48,530 bases of DNA, taken from the NCBI GenBank assembly GCA_012839115.1, contig DUNX01000098.1, positions 1 through 48,530 of the forward strand, written 5' to 3'. Numbering within the stretch: the first letter of the stretch is position 1; the number at the start of each line of letters is the position of its first letter. The translations under genes were made by a program, and so were the position numbers. Positions 1-7,931 of this stretch are shown one piece after another. The stretch comes from Bacillota bacterium (GTDB lineage Bacteria; Bacillota; UBA4882; UBA10575). A model generated the notes under the pieces. It made no database searches. It was not told where the DNA came from and was given only the letters and a program-made list of their open reading frames with translations.

Positions 1-16
1 AGGCCGAACGGCATAT

Positions 17-56
17 ATAAATACCGGCGCAATCTGACTGTAGCGCCGGTATTTAT
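17..56. repeat. Perfect 14-bp stem-loop at window start
   Basis: Positions 17-30 (ATAAATACCGGCGC) are the exact reverse complement of 43-56, with a 12-nt loop. No T-tract follows, so it is not a classical intrinsic terminator. It lies about 30 nt upstream of the first gene and could be the end of an upstream transcript or an RNA-stability hairpin. Confidence 0.6.
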
Positions 57-88
57 CCACGCGTGAGCTTTAAAGGGGAGGTGATCTT

Positions 89-475
89 TTGGGCGAACAG
101 GAGCAGGGTGTAACCGGACGCAGCCTTCCCGGGGCGGTTTTTTGGGGGTTTCGTTATGCCGTTCTCCTGCTGGCGATTGGCATAATACTCATGGCGGTCC
201 TGTACATAGCCGGTATGGACTGGACCGGACATATGCGGACAGTATATGATTACCTGTGTTATGCTGCGGTAGTTTTAGGAGCGTTTTTAACCGGCCACCG
301 GTTGAAAACCCGGGGTTGGCTGGGGGGAATTATTTTAGCCCTGGTTTATGGCTTTTTCCTCTTGATCCTGGCGAAAATTTTTGGGCAGGCAATTAGCCTC
401 AAGCTGAGCGTGGTAAAGATGATTATCCTGGTTTTGCTTGGGCTGGTCGGTGGGATCCTTGGCGTCAACCTTTAG
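89..475 (+). CDS. TIGR04086-type small integral membrane protein
   Basis: This 128-residue protein has four hydrophobic stretches (about residues 18-40, 53-70, 76-98 and 105-127) separated by short polar loops, and a short polar N-terminus. Size and pattern match the TIGR04086 (YrzE-like) membrane family of Firmicutes, whose function is unknown. The start is TTG at 89, supported by the strong site AAAGGGGAGGTGA 6 bases upstream; no ATG lies nearby. It stands alone, followed by a tRNA gene with its own promoter. The family assignment is from overall pattern only. Confidence 0.65.
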   Translation: MGEQEQGVTGRSLPGAVFWGFRYAVLLLAIGIILMAVLYIAGMDWTGHMRTVYDYLCYAAVVLGAFLTGHRLKTRGWLGGIILALVYGFFLLILAKIFGQAISLKLSVVKMIILVLLGLVGGILGVNL

Positions 476-548
476 GTTGATGATTAATCATTGATCTTTA
501 ATTTTTGATTAACACCATTTGCGAGGGGAGTTTTTATCCCGGCAATCC

Positions 549-577
549 TTGACACCCCGCGGTAAAGCAAGTATAAT
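549..577 (+). promoter_or_regulatory. Consensus sigma-A promoter of tRNA-Trp
   Basis: TTGACA (549-554), a 17-nt spacer and TATAAT (572-577) match the housekeeping promoter consensus at every position. The tRNA begins 18 nt downstream of the -10 box, so the 5' leader would be about 10 nt. Confidence 0.9.
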
Positions 578-594
578 TAAGTTAAAAGAAATAA

Positions 595-670
595 AGGGGA
601 GTAGCTCAACTGGCAGAGCGTCGGTCTCCAAAACCGGTGGCTGCGGGTTCAAGTCCTGCCTCCCCTGCCA
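595..670 (+). tRNA. tRNA-Trp (anticodon CCA)
   Basis: The acceptor stem AGGGGAG (595-601) pairs with CTCCCCT (660-666), followed by discriminator G and an encoded CCA (668-670). The anticodon arm is TCGGT-CTCCAAA-ACCGG with anticodon CCA at 628-630, and the T-arm carries the GGTTCAAGTCC motif. All cloverleaf parts are present, so the gene looks intact. It is transcribed from its own consensus promoter and closed by an intrinsic terminator. Confidence 0.97.
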
Positions 671-676
671 GATTCT

Positions 677-701
677 AAAACCGGTTTACCGGTTTTTTTT
701 T
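677..701 (+). terminator. Intrinsic terminator of tRNA-Trp
   Basis: AAAACCGG (677-684) pairs with CCGGTTTT (688-695 region) around a TTTA loop and runs directly into a T-tract. Confidence 0.85.
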
Positions 702-755
702 GGGCAAAATTTTCCCGGGTAAAAAATACCATACTTAGAAAGGAGAAATCAAGCC

Positions 756-1328
756 ATGGTCGCCAGGGTTCCGGTGGGTATATCCAGAGCTCATGTCCAT
801 TTGTCACAGAAAGATTTGGAACTGCTTTTTGGTGAAGGATATCAGTTGAACCAAAAGAAGGCGCTGACACAACCGGGTCAATTTGCTGCGGAGGAAACTG
901 TTGCTTTGACCGGACCAAAGGGTTCCATCACCAAGGTGCGGGTTTTGGGTCCCGTGCGGTCAAAAACCCAGGTTGAGGTAACGGTCTCCGATTGCTATCG
1001 CTTAGGAATCCAGGCGCCGGTGCGGGAGTCGGGGGATCTGGAAGGGACTCCCGGGATAGCCATTGAGGGACCGGCGGGACGGGTTGATCTTCCCGAAGGG
1101 GTAATTGTTGCCAAAAGACATTTGCATTTGAGTCCTGCGGATGCGGAAAAACTGGGCTTAAAAGATAAAGACATTATCAACGTAAAAGCCGAAGGGGAGC
1201 GGGCACTTACCTTTGAAAATGTATTGGTAAGAGTTCGCTCCGATTTTTTTATGGACCTTCATTTGGATTCTGATGAGGCCAATGCTGCAGGTCTCAAGAA
1301 CAAGGATTTGGTGACGATTGTTTCTTGA
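756..1328 (+). CDS. pduL: PduL-type phosphate acyltransferase (phosphotransacylase)
   Basis: PduL enzymes interconvert acyl-CoA (acetyl- or propionyl-CoA) and acyl phosphate, linking CoA thioesters to substrate-level ATP formation. The 190-residue protein has the paired histidine motifs of the family: HVHLS at about 13-17 and RHLHLS at 121-126, and the C-terminal DLHLDSDEANAAG at 167-179. The zinc-ligand histidines lie in these motifs. There is no long N-terminal extension that would act as a microcompartment-targeting peptide, and no shell genes are nearby, so it is probably a free cytosolic enzyme replacing Pta. The ATG at 756 is preceded by AAAGGAGA. It appears monocistronic. Confidence 0.92.
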   Translation: MVARVPVGISRAHVHLSQKDLELLFGEGYQLNQKKALTQPGQFAAEETVALTGPKGSITKVRVLGPVRSKTQVEVTVSDCYRLGIQAPVRESGDLEGTPGIAIEGPAGRVDLPEGVIVAKRHLHLSPADAEKLGLKDKDIINVKAEGERALTFENVLVRVRSDFFMDLHLDSDEANAAGLKNKDLVTIVS

Positions 1329-1445
1329 TTATTTTTAAATTAGTTCTTGATTATTCCTTGACTTCCGGCGGTGATCTATAACTGAAACAGGGAATCCTTT
1401 TCCCCGGAGTATCAGGAGTATATGGAAAAGGGGAGAACGGCCGCA

Positions 1446-1652
1446 ATGCCGATCTACGAATTCAAATGTAAAAAATGCGGTCACAAATTTGAAGAATTGT
1501 GCCGCTATGGCCAGAAAGATATTTTTTGCCCCCGGTGCGGGGGAGCTGAACCACACCGGCTTATCTCCGCCTTTTCTATGGGCAACACCGGCGCGAGCGG
1601 GGGGAAGACCTGTACCGGCTGTTCCGGAGGAAACTGCTCTTCCTGCCATTAG
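1446..1652 (+). CDS. FmdB-family zinc ribbon protein
   Basis: This 68-residue protein begins MPIYEFKCKKCG, the typical start of the FmdB/CxxC_CXXC_SSSS family. It has CxxC pairs at residues 8-11 (CKKC) and 28-31 (CPRC), and ends in a Gly/Ser/Cys-rich tail with three more cysteine pairs. The first two pairs should bind one zinc ion. The start at 1446 is chosen because homologues begin at this point; an in-frame ATG at 1422 would add eight unrelated residues. The biochemical role of the family is unproven; regulatory or metal-handling roles have been suggested. Confidence 0.85.
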   Translation: MPIYEFKCKKCGHKFEELCRYGQKDIFCPRCGGAEPHRLISAFSMGNTGASGGKTCTGCSGGNCSSCH

Positions 1653-1682
1653 GAGGCGCTGGTTGATAAGACCAGCCGGATC

Positions 1683-1711
1683 TTGACAATCTTCTTGTGG
1701 TTTGGTACATT
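1683..1711 (+). promoter_or_regulatory. Probable promoter of the pyr operon
   Basis: TTGACA (1683-1688), 17-nt spacer, TACATT (1706-1711). It sits about 180 nt upstream of pyrR, leaving a leader long enough for attenuation. Confidence 0.75.
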
Positions 1712-1717
1712 AATAAA

Positions 1718-2487
<770 letters not shown>

Positions 2488-2490
<3 letters not shown>

Positions 2491-2525
2491 TAGCCCCCTG
2501 ATTATTCCGGATCAGGGGGCTATTG
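2488..2525 (+). repeat. Strong hairpin between pyrR and pyrB
   Basis: Positions 2489-2502 pair perfectly with 2511-2524 (14 bp, core TAGCCCCCTGAT, 8-nt loop). The stem begins in the pyrR stop codon. No T-tract follows, so it is more likely an mRNA processing or stability element, or a second regulatory point, than a terminator. Confidence 0.7.
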
Positions 2526-2588
2526 GTATACTGGGATTACCTGGCTACCGGCAAGATCATAGCGCACGTAAAAAAAGGGGGGGATTAT

Positions 2589-3530
2589 TTGCATTTTTCC
2601 CGGAGATGCCTTCTCGGTTTAGAAGATTTGACCGCTGAAGAGATTGAAGAGATTTTAACAACTGCGGTGCCCTGCAAGGAAATAATCCAACGGGAAGTCA
2701 AAAAACTCCCTACTTTACGGGGATGGACAGTAGCCACCCTTTTCTATGAACCCTCAACCCGGACCCGGAACTCATTTGAACTGGCTGCCAAATGGCTGGG
2801 GGCGGATACGGTCAATGTGACAATTGCCACCAGCAGTGTGCAAAAGGGTGAGAATTTTATCGATACCGCCAAAACCATTGAGGCTTTGGGGGCAGATTTT
2901 ATTATTCTCCGGCATGCCATGGCGGGTGCCCCCTGGTTGCTCGCGCAGACTGTTGATTGCCGGATTATTAATGCCGGAGACGGGCCCCATGAGCACCCAA
3001 CCCAGGCACTGCTGGACCTGTTCACCCTGAAAGAGAAGCACCCTTCGCTTGCCGGCTTGAAAGTGGTGATTGTCGGGGATATTATGCATAGCCGGGTGGC
3101 AAAATCCAATATTTACGGGTTGTTGAAATTAGGGGCGACGGTGAGAGTAACCGGGCCGCCGAGTCTGATCCCCCCGGGCATCGAAAAACTAGGCGTTCAG
3201 GTTGTGAACGACCTGCGGGAGGCGGTGCGGGACGCCAATGTCATCAACGTCCTTCGTATCCAGTTGGAACGGCAGAAGAAAGGGCTCTTTCCTTCCTTGC
3301 GGGAGTACGCCCGCCTGTACGGGGTTAACAAGGAAGTCCTCAGCATTGCGCCGCAGGATGTGGTAATCATGCACCCCGGCCCAACCAATCTTGGTGTGGA
3401 AATTACTGAAGAAGCGGCGTCGGATCCGCGGTCGGTCATCACAACCCAGGTAACCAACGGGGTGGCCGTACGTATGGCTTTATTGTACCTAATGAGCGGG
3501 GGAGGGAAAAGCGGTGAATTACTGTCTTAA
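2589..3530 (+). CDS. pyrB: Aspartate carbamoyltransferase catalytic subunit
   Basis: The enzyme condenses carbamoyl phosphate with aspartate, the committed step of pyrimidine synthesis. Visible family motifs are FYEPSTRTRNSFE (carbamoyl-phosphate loop, about residues 52-64), HPTQALLDL (about 130-140) and the HPGP segment near the C-terminus. From TTG at 2589 the protein is 313 residues, the normal length; this start lies 4 nt after AAAGGGGGGGA. An earlier in-frame start at 2523 would initiate within the intergenic hairpin and add unrelated residues. No regulatory subunit gene (pyrI) is present, so it should be a PyrI-independent trimer. Confidence 0.95.
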   Translation: MHFSRRCLLGLEDLTAEEIEEILTTAVPCKEIIQREVKKLPTLRGWTVATLFYEPSTRTRNSFELAAKWLGADTVNVTIATSSVQKGENFIDTAKTIEALGADFIILRHAMAGAPWLLAQTVDCRIINAGDGPHEHPTQALLDLFTLKEKHPSLAGLKVVIVGDIMHSRVAKSNIYGLLKLGATVRVTGPPSLIPPGIEKLGVQVVNDLREAVRDANVINVLRIQLERQKKGLFPSLREYARLYGVNKEVLSIAPQDVVIMHPGPTNLGVEITEEAASDPRSVITTQVTNGVAVRMALLYLMSGGGKSGELLS

Positions 3531-4803
3531 AAACGGCCGGTTAATCGACCCGGCGGCCGGTCGTGACTGCTCCGTTGATCTTCTGGTTGCTGACGGGAAA
3601 ATAAGCCGGGTGGGACCGTCTTTGGCGGGGGACGCAACTGCCGCCGGTTACGAAATAATCGATGCTTCCCCTTATCTTGTTCTCCCCGGCTTGGTCGATC
3701 TCCATGTCCACCTCCGCGAACCGGGAGAGGAAGAGAAGGAGACGATCGCCTCCGGGACCCGGGCGGCGGTTAGGGGAGGATTCACTTCCGTAGTGGCCAT
3801 GCCCAACACCAAACCGCCGGCGGATAATGGCAGCGTCCTTACTTATGTCCGGGCCAAAGCGGCAGAAGCTAAAGCAGCGCGGGTTTATCCGGTAGGGAAT
3901 ATCACTAAAGGCGGGAAAGGCCAGGAACTGGCTGAATTGGGCGACTTGGTCGCCAACGGAGCCGTGGCTTTCTCCGATGACGGCCGTCCGGTAATGAATG
4001 CCGAATTGGCCAGGAACGCCTTTAAGTACGGGCAGTTGTTTGCCAAGCCTTTTCTCCTCCATTGTGAAGATGAAAACTTATCCGCCGGCGGGCAGATGCA
4101 TGAAGGTTTCACCTCTACCCGGCTCGGACTGAAAGGCTATCCGTCCCTCGCCGAAGAGGTGATGGTGGCCAGGGATTTATTGTTAGCTGAAGAGACCGGG
4201 GCCCGGATTCATATTCAGCATCTGAGCAGTAAAAGAAGTGTGGAACTGGTCCGGGAGGCAAAAAAAAGAGGGGTGAAAGTAACGGCGGAGGCCACCCCGC
4301 ACCACTTGATCTTGACCGACGGGGATGTGGCGGGTTATCATACCGCGACCAAGGTCAATCCGCCTTTACGCACAAAAAAAGACCGGGAAGCCTTGCGCGA
4401 AGGGCTCCTGAACGGGACGATCGATCTCATTGCCACGGATCATGCCCCGCACACCAGGGAAGAGAAGAACCAGGAGTTTGGGAAAGCCCCCTTTGGCATG
4501 ACCGGGCTTGAGACCGCACTGGGACTGATTTTGACAGAATTTTACCATACCGGTCTGTTAAGCCTCGCCAAAATTGTGGACTTGCTCTCCCTTTCCCCCG
4601 CCCGTCTCCTCGGGATCCCCGGCGGGACTTTAGCGGAGGGTTCACCGGCCGACCTGGTTTTGGTCGCTTTAGACCGGGAGTGGGAGGTTAAGGAGGAAGA
4701 GTTTCTTTCAAAAAGTACGAATTCCCCATTTGTTGGGTGGAAACTAAAGGGAAAGGCCGTGGCGACCATGGTTGGCGGGGAATGGGTTTATAAGGAGATT
4801 TAA
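3514..4803 (+). CDS. pyrC: Dihydroorotase
   Basis: PyrC cyclises carbamoyl aspartate to dihydroorotate. It is a class I amidohydrolase of 429 residues. The metal-binding HVHLR motif is at 64-68 in DLHVHLREPG, the substrate-binding Asn lies in MPNTKPP, further His ligands are in LLHCEDE and HIQHLS, and the catalytic Asp is at about 309 in ATDHAPHTREE. The GTG start at 3514 follows GGAGGGAAA and overlaps the end of pyrB by 17 nt, indicating translational coupling. All catalytic residues are present, so it is not a pseudo-dihydroorotase. Confidence 0.96.
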   Translation: MNYCLKNGRLIDPAAGRDCSVDLLVADGKISRVGPSLAGDATAAGYEIIDASPYLVLPGLVDLHVHLREPGEEEKETIASGTRAAVRGGFTSVVAMPNTKPPADNGSVLTYVRAKAAEAKAARVYPVGNITKGGKGQELAELGDLVANGAVAFSDDGRPVMNAELARNAFKYGQLFAKPFLLHCEDENLSAGGQMHEGFTSTRLGLKGYPSLAEEVMVARDLLLAEETGARIHIQHLSSKRSVELVREAKKRGVKVTAEATPHHLILTDGDVAGYHTATKVNPPLRTKKDREALREGLLNGTIDLIATDHAPHTREEKNQEFGKAPFGMTGLETALGLILTEFYHTGLLSLAKIVDLLSLSPARLLGIPGGTLAEGSPADLVLVALDREWEVKEEEFLSKSTNSPFVGWKLKGKAVATMVGGEWVYKEI

Positions 4804-4818
4804 GGAGTTGATAGGAGA

Positions 4819-5646
4819 ATGCAGCCGGAAAGCGCCGGGGTAATTAGCCTTTCCTCTCTCGGGCAGGCGACAGGCTTTTATCATCTGGTTTTGGCGGCGC
4901 CGCAGATCGCCAAGGAAAGCAGCCCCGGCCAATTCGTGATGATCCGTTGCGCGGATGAACAAACTCTGGATCCGCTTTTATTAAGACCGCTTAATATTTT
5001 TCGTTTTCATCCTGCTGAAGGCAGAATCGAGATTATTTTCCGTGTTGTCGGCAGGGGTACCGCCTGGTTGGCCCGGCGCAAGCCCGGCGACTCCCTGTCG
5101 CTGCTTGGCCCTTTGGGCAATGGTTTTTCATCCCTGGAGAAATATCGCCGGCTCCTGCTTTTTGCCGGAGGCACCGGTATGCCCGCCCTCTTCAGCCTGG
5201 TGGAAGAGGAAAGAAAAGTGGGTTCACCTTTAGGTTCACCTACAGGTGCACCTAGAGGTGGACACAACCGGGAATTCACCTTGTTTTACGGTGCACGCAC
5301 CAAGGACGAGCTGGTTTTTTTAGATCTCTGGCAGGCGGCGGGGGTTACTGTGTACACGGCGACGGACGATGGCAGCGCCGGTTTCCATGGTACGGTTACC
5401 AAAGCAGCAGCGGGATTTCTACCGGGAAACTATGATTTTTACTGCGCCTGCGGTCCCCGGCCGATGCTCCGGACGGTCCAGGAAATGATGGCCGGATACG
5501 GGATTCCGGGGGAGCTTTGTTTGGAAGAGGCGATGGCCTGTGGGGTTGGCGCCTGCTTAGGCTGTGTTTGCGAGACAGTCCACGGTTACCGCCGGGTCTG
5601 CACAGACGGACCGGTATTTCCCGCCGGGGAGGTGAAATTCTCTTGA
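4819..5646 (+). CDS. pyrK: Dihydroorotate dehydrogenase electron-transfer subunit
   Basis: PyrK carries FAD and a [2Fe-2S] cluster and passes electrons from dihydroorotate, via PyrD, to NAD+. The FAD-binding segment is LLRPLNIF at about 54-61 (usual RPxS replaced by RPLN), the NAD domain has [10 protein letters not shown], and the cluster cysteines are at about 241, 246, 249/251 and 261 in [14 protein letters not shown] and RRVC. A 12-bp direct repeat (5221-5256) inserts the low-complexity residues [14 protein letters not shown] at about 135-148, in a surface loop between the first strand-helix of the NAD domain and the next strand. It ends overlapping the pyrD start (TTGA). Confidence 0.94.
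   Translation: MQPESAGVISLSSLGQATGFYHLVLAAPQIAKESSPGQFVMIRCADEQTLDPLLLRPLNIFRFHPAEGRIEIIFRVVGRGTAWLARRKPGDSLSLLGPLGNGFSSLEKYRRLLLFAGGTGMPALFSLVEEERKVGSPLGSPTGAPRGGHNREFTLFYGARTKDELVFLDLWQAAGVTVYTATDDGSAGFHGTVTKAAAGFLPGNYDFYCACGPRPMLRTVQEMMAGYGIPGELCLEEAMACGVGACLGCVCETVHGYRRVCTDGPVFPAGEVKFS
5221..5260. repeat. 12-bp in-frame tandem repeat inside pyrK
   Basis: Three consecutive 12-mers (GGTTCACCTTTA, GGTTCACCTACA, GGTGCACCTAGA) and a partial fourth (GGTGG). Each core AGGTKCACCT is itself close to palindromic. The repeat preserves the reading frame and adds Gly-Ser/Ala-Pro units. Confidence 0.85.
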
Positions 5647-6596
5647 CTACCACTCCGTCCCTGGAAACCAAAGTAGGCCGGGTTACCTTGAAAAACCCGG
5701 TCCTTGTCGCCTCGGGTACCTTTGGGTTTGCCTGCGAATATGAGAAATTATTCCCCATTTCCGCCCTGGGCGGGGTGATGGTTACGGGGTTGACCCTTGA
5801 ACCCCGCGCCGGAAATCCACCGCCGCGCCTGGCGGAGACCCCGGCCGGCCTTTTGAATTCCATCGGCCTGCAAAACCCGGGGGTTCATAGGTTTATTAAG
5901 GAAGAACTGCCCCGGTTGCGGGATCTGGGAACAGAAATAATTGTCAATATTTCCGGGTTTACACCGGAAGAGTACGGACGGCTTGCAGAGATCCTTGATA
6001 AGGAACCGGGCCTGGCTGCGCTCGAAGTAAATATCTCCTGCCCCAATGTGAAAGAAGGGGGCATGACCTTTGGCGTACTTCCGGAGAGTGCGGCCGCTGT
6101 TACCAGGCTGGTCAGGCAGAACACTTCTTTACCGCTTTGGGTTAAGCTCTCGCCCAATGTCACCGATATTGTGGCGATCGCCCAGGCGGTGGTAGACGCG
6201 GGCGCCGATGCCCTCAGTCTGATTAATACCCTTTCCGGGATGGCGATCGATCCGGATAAACGCCGGCCGGTTCTTGGTAATATCTTTGGCGGGCTTTCCG
6301 GGCCGGCGGTCAAACCGGTAGCCCTGCGTATGATCTGGCAGGTCTACCAGGAAGTACCGGTCCCCCTGGTCGGGATGGGAGGAATTACGAATTACCGCGA
6401 TGCTCTGGAGTTTATTATGGCTGGAACCACGGCGGTGGCGGTGGGAACCGGGCTCTTCCTTGATCCCTTATCCCCGTTGAAGATTATTGAAGGACTTCAG
6501 GACTTTTTGGCTAAACATGAAGAAGAGACCATTACGAACCTGATCGGCGCAGCCCACAACAGCGAGAAGGAGATGCGCGGAGAGAAAAGAGAATAA
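5643..6596 (+). CDS. pyrD: Dihydroorotate dehydrogenase B, catalytic (FMN) subunit
   Basis: PyrD oxidises dihydroorotate to orotate on FMN; the neighbouring PyrK makes this a class 1B, NAD-linked enzyme. The 317-residue TIM barrel shows [12 protein letters not shown] near the N-terminus, [23 protein letters not shown] at about 126-139 (substrate-binding asparagines and the region of the catalytic Cys) and the FMN-phosphate loop VGMGGI. The start is TTG at 5643, which overlaps the pyrK stop and follows GGGGAGGTG. An upstream in-frame start at 5517 lies within pyrK and is rejected. The C-terminal tail is Glu/Lys-rich. Confidence 0.95.
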   Translation: MTTTPSLETKVGRVTLKNPVLVASGTFGFACEYEKLFPISALGGVMVTGLTLEPRAGNPPPRLAETPAGLLNSIGLQNPGVHRFIKEELPRLRDLGTEIIVNISGFTPEEYGRLAEILDKEPGLAALEVNISCPNVKEGGMTFGVLPESAAAVTRLVRQNTSLPLWVKLSPNVTDIVAIAQAVVDAGADALSLINTLSGMAIDPDKRRPVLGNIFGGLSGPAVKPVALRMIWQVYQEVPVPLVGMGGITNYRDALEFIMAGTTAVAVGTGLFLDPLSPLKIIEGLQDFLAKHEEETITNLIGAAHNSEKEMRGEKRE

Positions 6597-6610
6597 TAGG
6601 GAGGAAAGCA

Positions 6611-7210
6611 ATGCTGTCGGAGAAAGAGATTATGAGGATATTTCGCGAGACCAAAGTGTGGCAGGAGGGACATTTCTTGCTTACTTCGGGGCGGCACAGC
6701 GGCGAGTATATTCAGTGTGCCCGGGTCCTCCAGTATCCGCGTTTTACCGAAACCCTCTGTTTCGAACTGGCGAAAAGATTTAAAGGCGAAGAGATTGACG
6801 TTGTGGCAGCACCGGCGGTCGGCGGGATTATTATCGCCTACGAGGTGGCAAAAATCCTGCAGACCAGGGCGATCTTTGCCGAGCGCGAAAACGGGAAGAT
6901 GGTCTTTCGCAGGGGGTTTGAGATTGACGAAGACGAGAAGGTTCTGGTGGTTGAAGACGTTATCACCACCGGCGGTTCAGTCCGTGAAGTAATTCAGGCG
7001 GTGCGTGCGTGCGGGGGCGATATCAGGGGGGCAGGGGTCTTTGTCGACCGCAGCGGCGGGAAGGTTAGCTTTGACACCCGGGTGGAAGCCCTGCTGAACG
7101 TAACCATAAAAACCTATTCTCCTGAAGAGTGCCCGCTGTGCCGTGAACAAAAACCCCTGGTTAAACCGGGAAGCAGGAAACTGGTGACAGAAGGAGCTGA
7201 GACAAGATAA
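6611..7210 (+). CDS. pyrE: Orotate phosphoribosyltransferase
   Basis: PyrE converts orotate and PRPP to OMP. The 199-residue protein has the family N-terminus (FLLTSGRHSGEYIQC), the AVGGIIIAYEVAK segment and the PRPP loop VLVVEDVITTGGSV at about 110-124. ATG at 6611 is preceded by GGGAGGAAAG. It is the last pyr gene of the cluster: pyrF (OMP decarboxylase), which should follow in the pathway, is not adjacent. A Cys-containing C-terminal segment (CPLCREQKP) is typical of one Firmicute subgroup. Confidence 0.95.
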   Translation: MLSEKEIMRIFRETKVWQEGHFLLTSGRHSGEYIQCARVLQYPRFTETLCFELAKRFKGEEIDVVAAPAVGGIIIAYEVAKILQTRAIFAERENGKMVFRRGFEIDEDEKVLVVEDVITTGGSVREVIQAVRACGGDIRGAGVFVDRSGGKVSFDTRVEALLNVTIKTYSPEECPLCREQKPLVKPGSRKLVTEGAETR

Positions 7211-7722
7211 AAAAGCGTGTGGCCATTATTATGGGAAGCGATTCGGATTTACCGGTTATGGCTAAGGCCGCCGAGGTTTTAGAGTTTTTTAGCGTGGAAT
7301 TTTCGGTAATAATCCTCTCCGCCCACCGGACACCTGTTGAAACCATGGAATTTGCCGCCCGGGCCGAAGAGGAAGGGTATGGAGTATTGATTGCCGGAGC
7401 GGGAATGGCCGCCCATCTCCCCGGGGTGTTGGCCGCCAAAACCAGCATACCGGTGGTCGGGGTCCCGATTGCCTGCGGTCCTTTGCGGGGGGAAGATGCC
7501 CTTTATTCCATGGTGCAAATGCCTTCCGGTATTCCCGTGGCTACTGTGGGGATCAATTGTGCCAAAAACGCCGCTTTGCTGGCAGTGGCGATCCTCGCCC
7601 TTTCCGACCCCGTACTGAAGGAAAAATTGTCGGCTTACCGCCAGTCACTACGGGAAGAATGCCGGCGGAAGGCAAAAACCCTGGCCCAAAAGGGCTACAA
7701 GGAGTTGCTGGAGGAAAAGTAA
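7207..7722 (+). CDS. purE: N5-carboxyaminoimidazole ribonucleotide mutase
   Basis: PurE (class I) isomerises N5-CAIR to CAIR in purine synthesis. The protein has the diagnostic IIMGSDSDLPVM and SAHRTP motifs near the N-terminus, followed by GAGMAAHLPG and the GINCAKNAALLA segment. The start is uncertain. The site AAGGAG (7191-7196) is 10 nt before ATA at 7207, which would give a family-like N-terminus I(M)-K-K-R-V-A-I-I-M-G. The first standard start is GTG at 7219, 22 nt from that site, and would give 167 residues. ATG at 7231 would cut the first strand. No purK is seen nearby. It follows pyrE almost without a gap, so it may be co-transcribed with the pyr genes. Confidence 0.93.
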   Translation: MKKRVAIIMGSDSDLPVMAKAAEVLEFFSVEFSVIILSAHRTPVETMEFAARAEEEGYGVLIAGAGMAAHLPGVLAAKTSIPVVGVPIACGPLRGEDALYSMVQMPSGIPVATVGINCAKNAALLAVAILALSDPVLKEKLSAYRQSLREECRRKAKTLAQKGYKELLEEK

Positions 7723-7760
7723 TGGATCACCCGCAATTTTCGTGGCTTGCCATTTATACA

Positions 7761-7790
7761 TTGACAATAATTCCAGTAGTTTGATAGAAT
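7761..7790 (+). promoter_or_regulatory. Probable promoter of purF
   Basis: TTGACA (7761-7766), an 18-nt spacer, TAGAAT (7785-7790), placed after purE and 140 nt before purF. Confidence 0.75.
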
Positions 7791-7794
7791 TTAT

Positions 7795-7880
7795 CCGTGA
7801 CCACAAGTGCTTTCCTTTATAGGAAGAGTTACGGCGGATAGGTTAACCGGTCCACCTGTCCGTTTTTTTGTTCAAGTAAA
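7795..7880 (+). promoter_or_regulatory. purF leader with possible attenuator
   Basis: The leader has a small hairpin (TTCCT/AGGAA around 7812-7825), then CGGATAGG (7835-7842) pairing with CCTGTCCG (7855-7862) directly before seven T. An alternative pairing, AGGT (7840-7843) with ACCT (7854-7857), is possible. Position and terminator suggest purine- or PRPP-responsive attenuation. I could not match the aptamer part to the guanine, ZTP, PRPP or THF riboswitch patterns. Confidence 0.5.
7835..7869 (+). terminator. Intrinsic terminator in purF leader
   Basis: 8-bp stem CGGATAGG/CCTGTCCG (one G-T pair) with a 12-nt loop, followed by TTTTTTT. It either ends the purE transcript or attenuates purF. 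Confidence 0.75.
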
Positions 7881-7931
7881 GGCTCGGGTATATTACCGTA
7901 TTTTATTAATGTAAAGAAAGAGGGGGAAAAA

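Noticed and set aside
519-722. Open frame through tRNA-Trp
   Set aside because: It runs through a clear tRNA, its promoter and its terminator.
5396-5863. Long minus-strand frame across pyrK-pyrD
   Set aside because: It is antisense to two clear enzymes, and its Arg/Pro/Gly-rich product is typical of a shadow frame.
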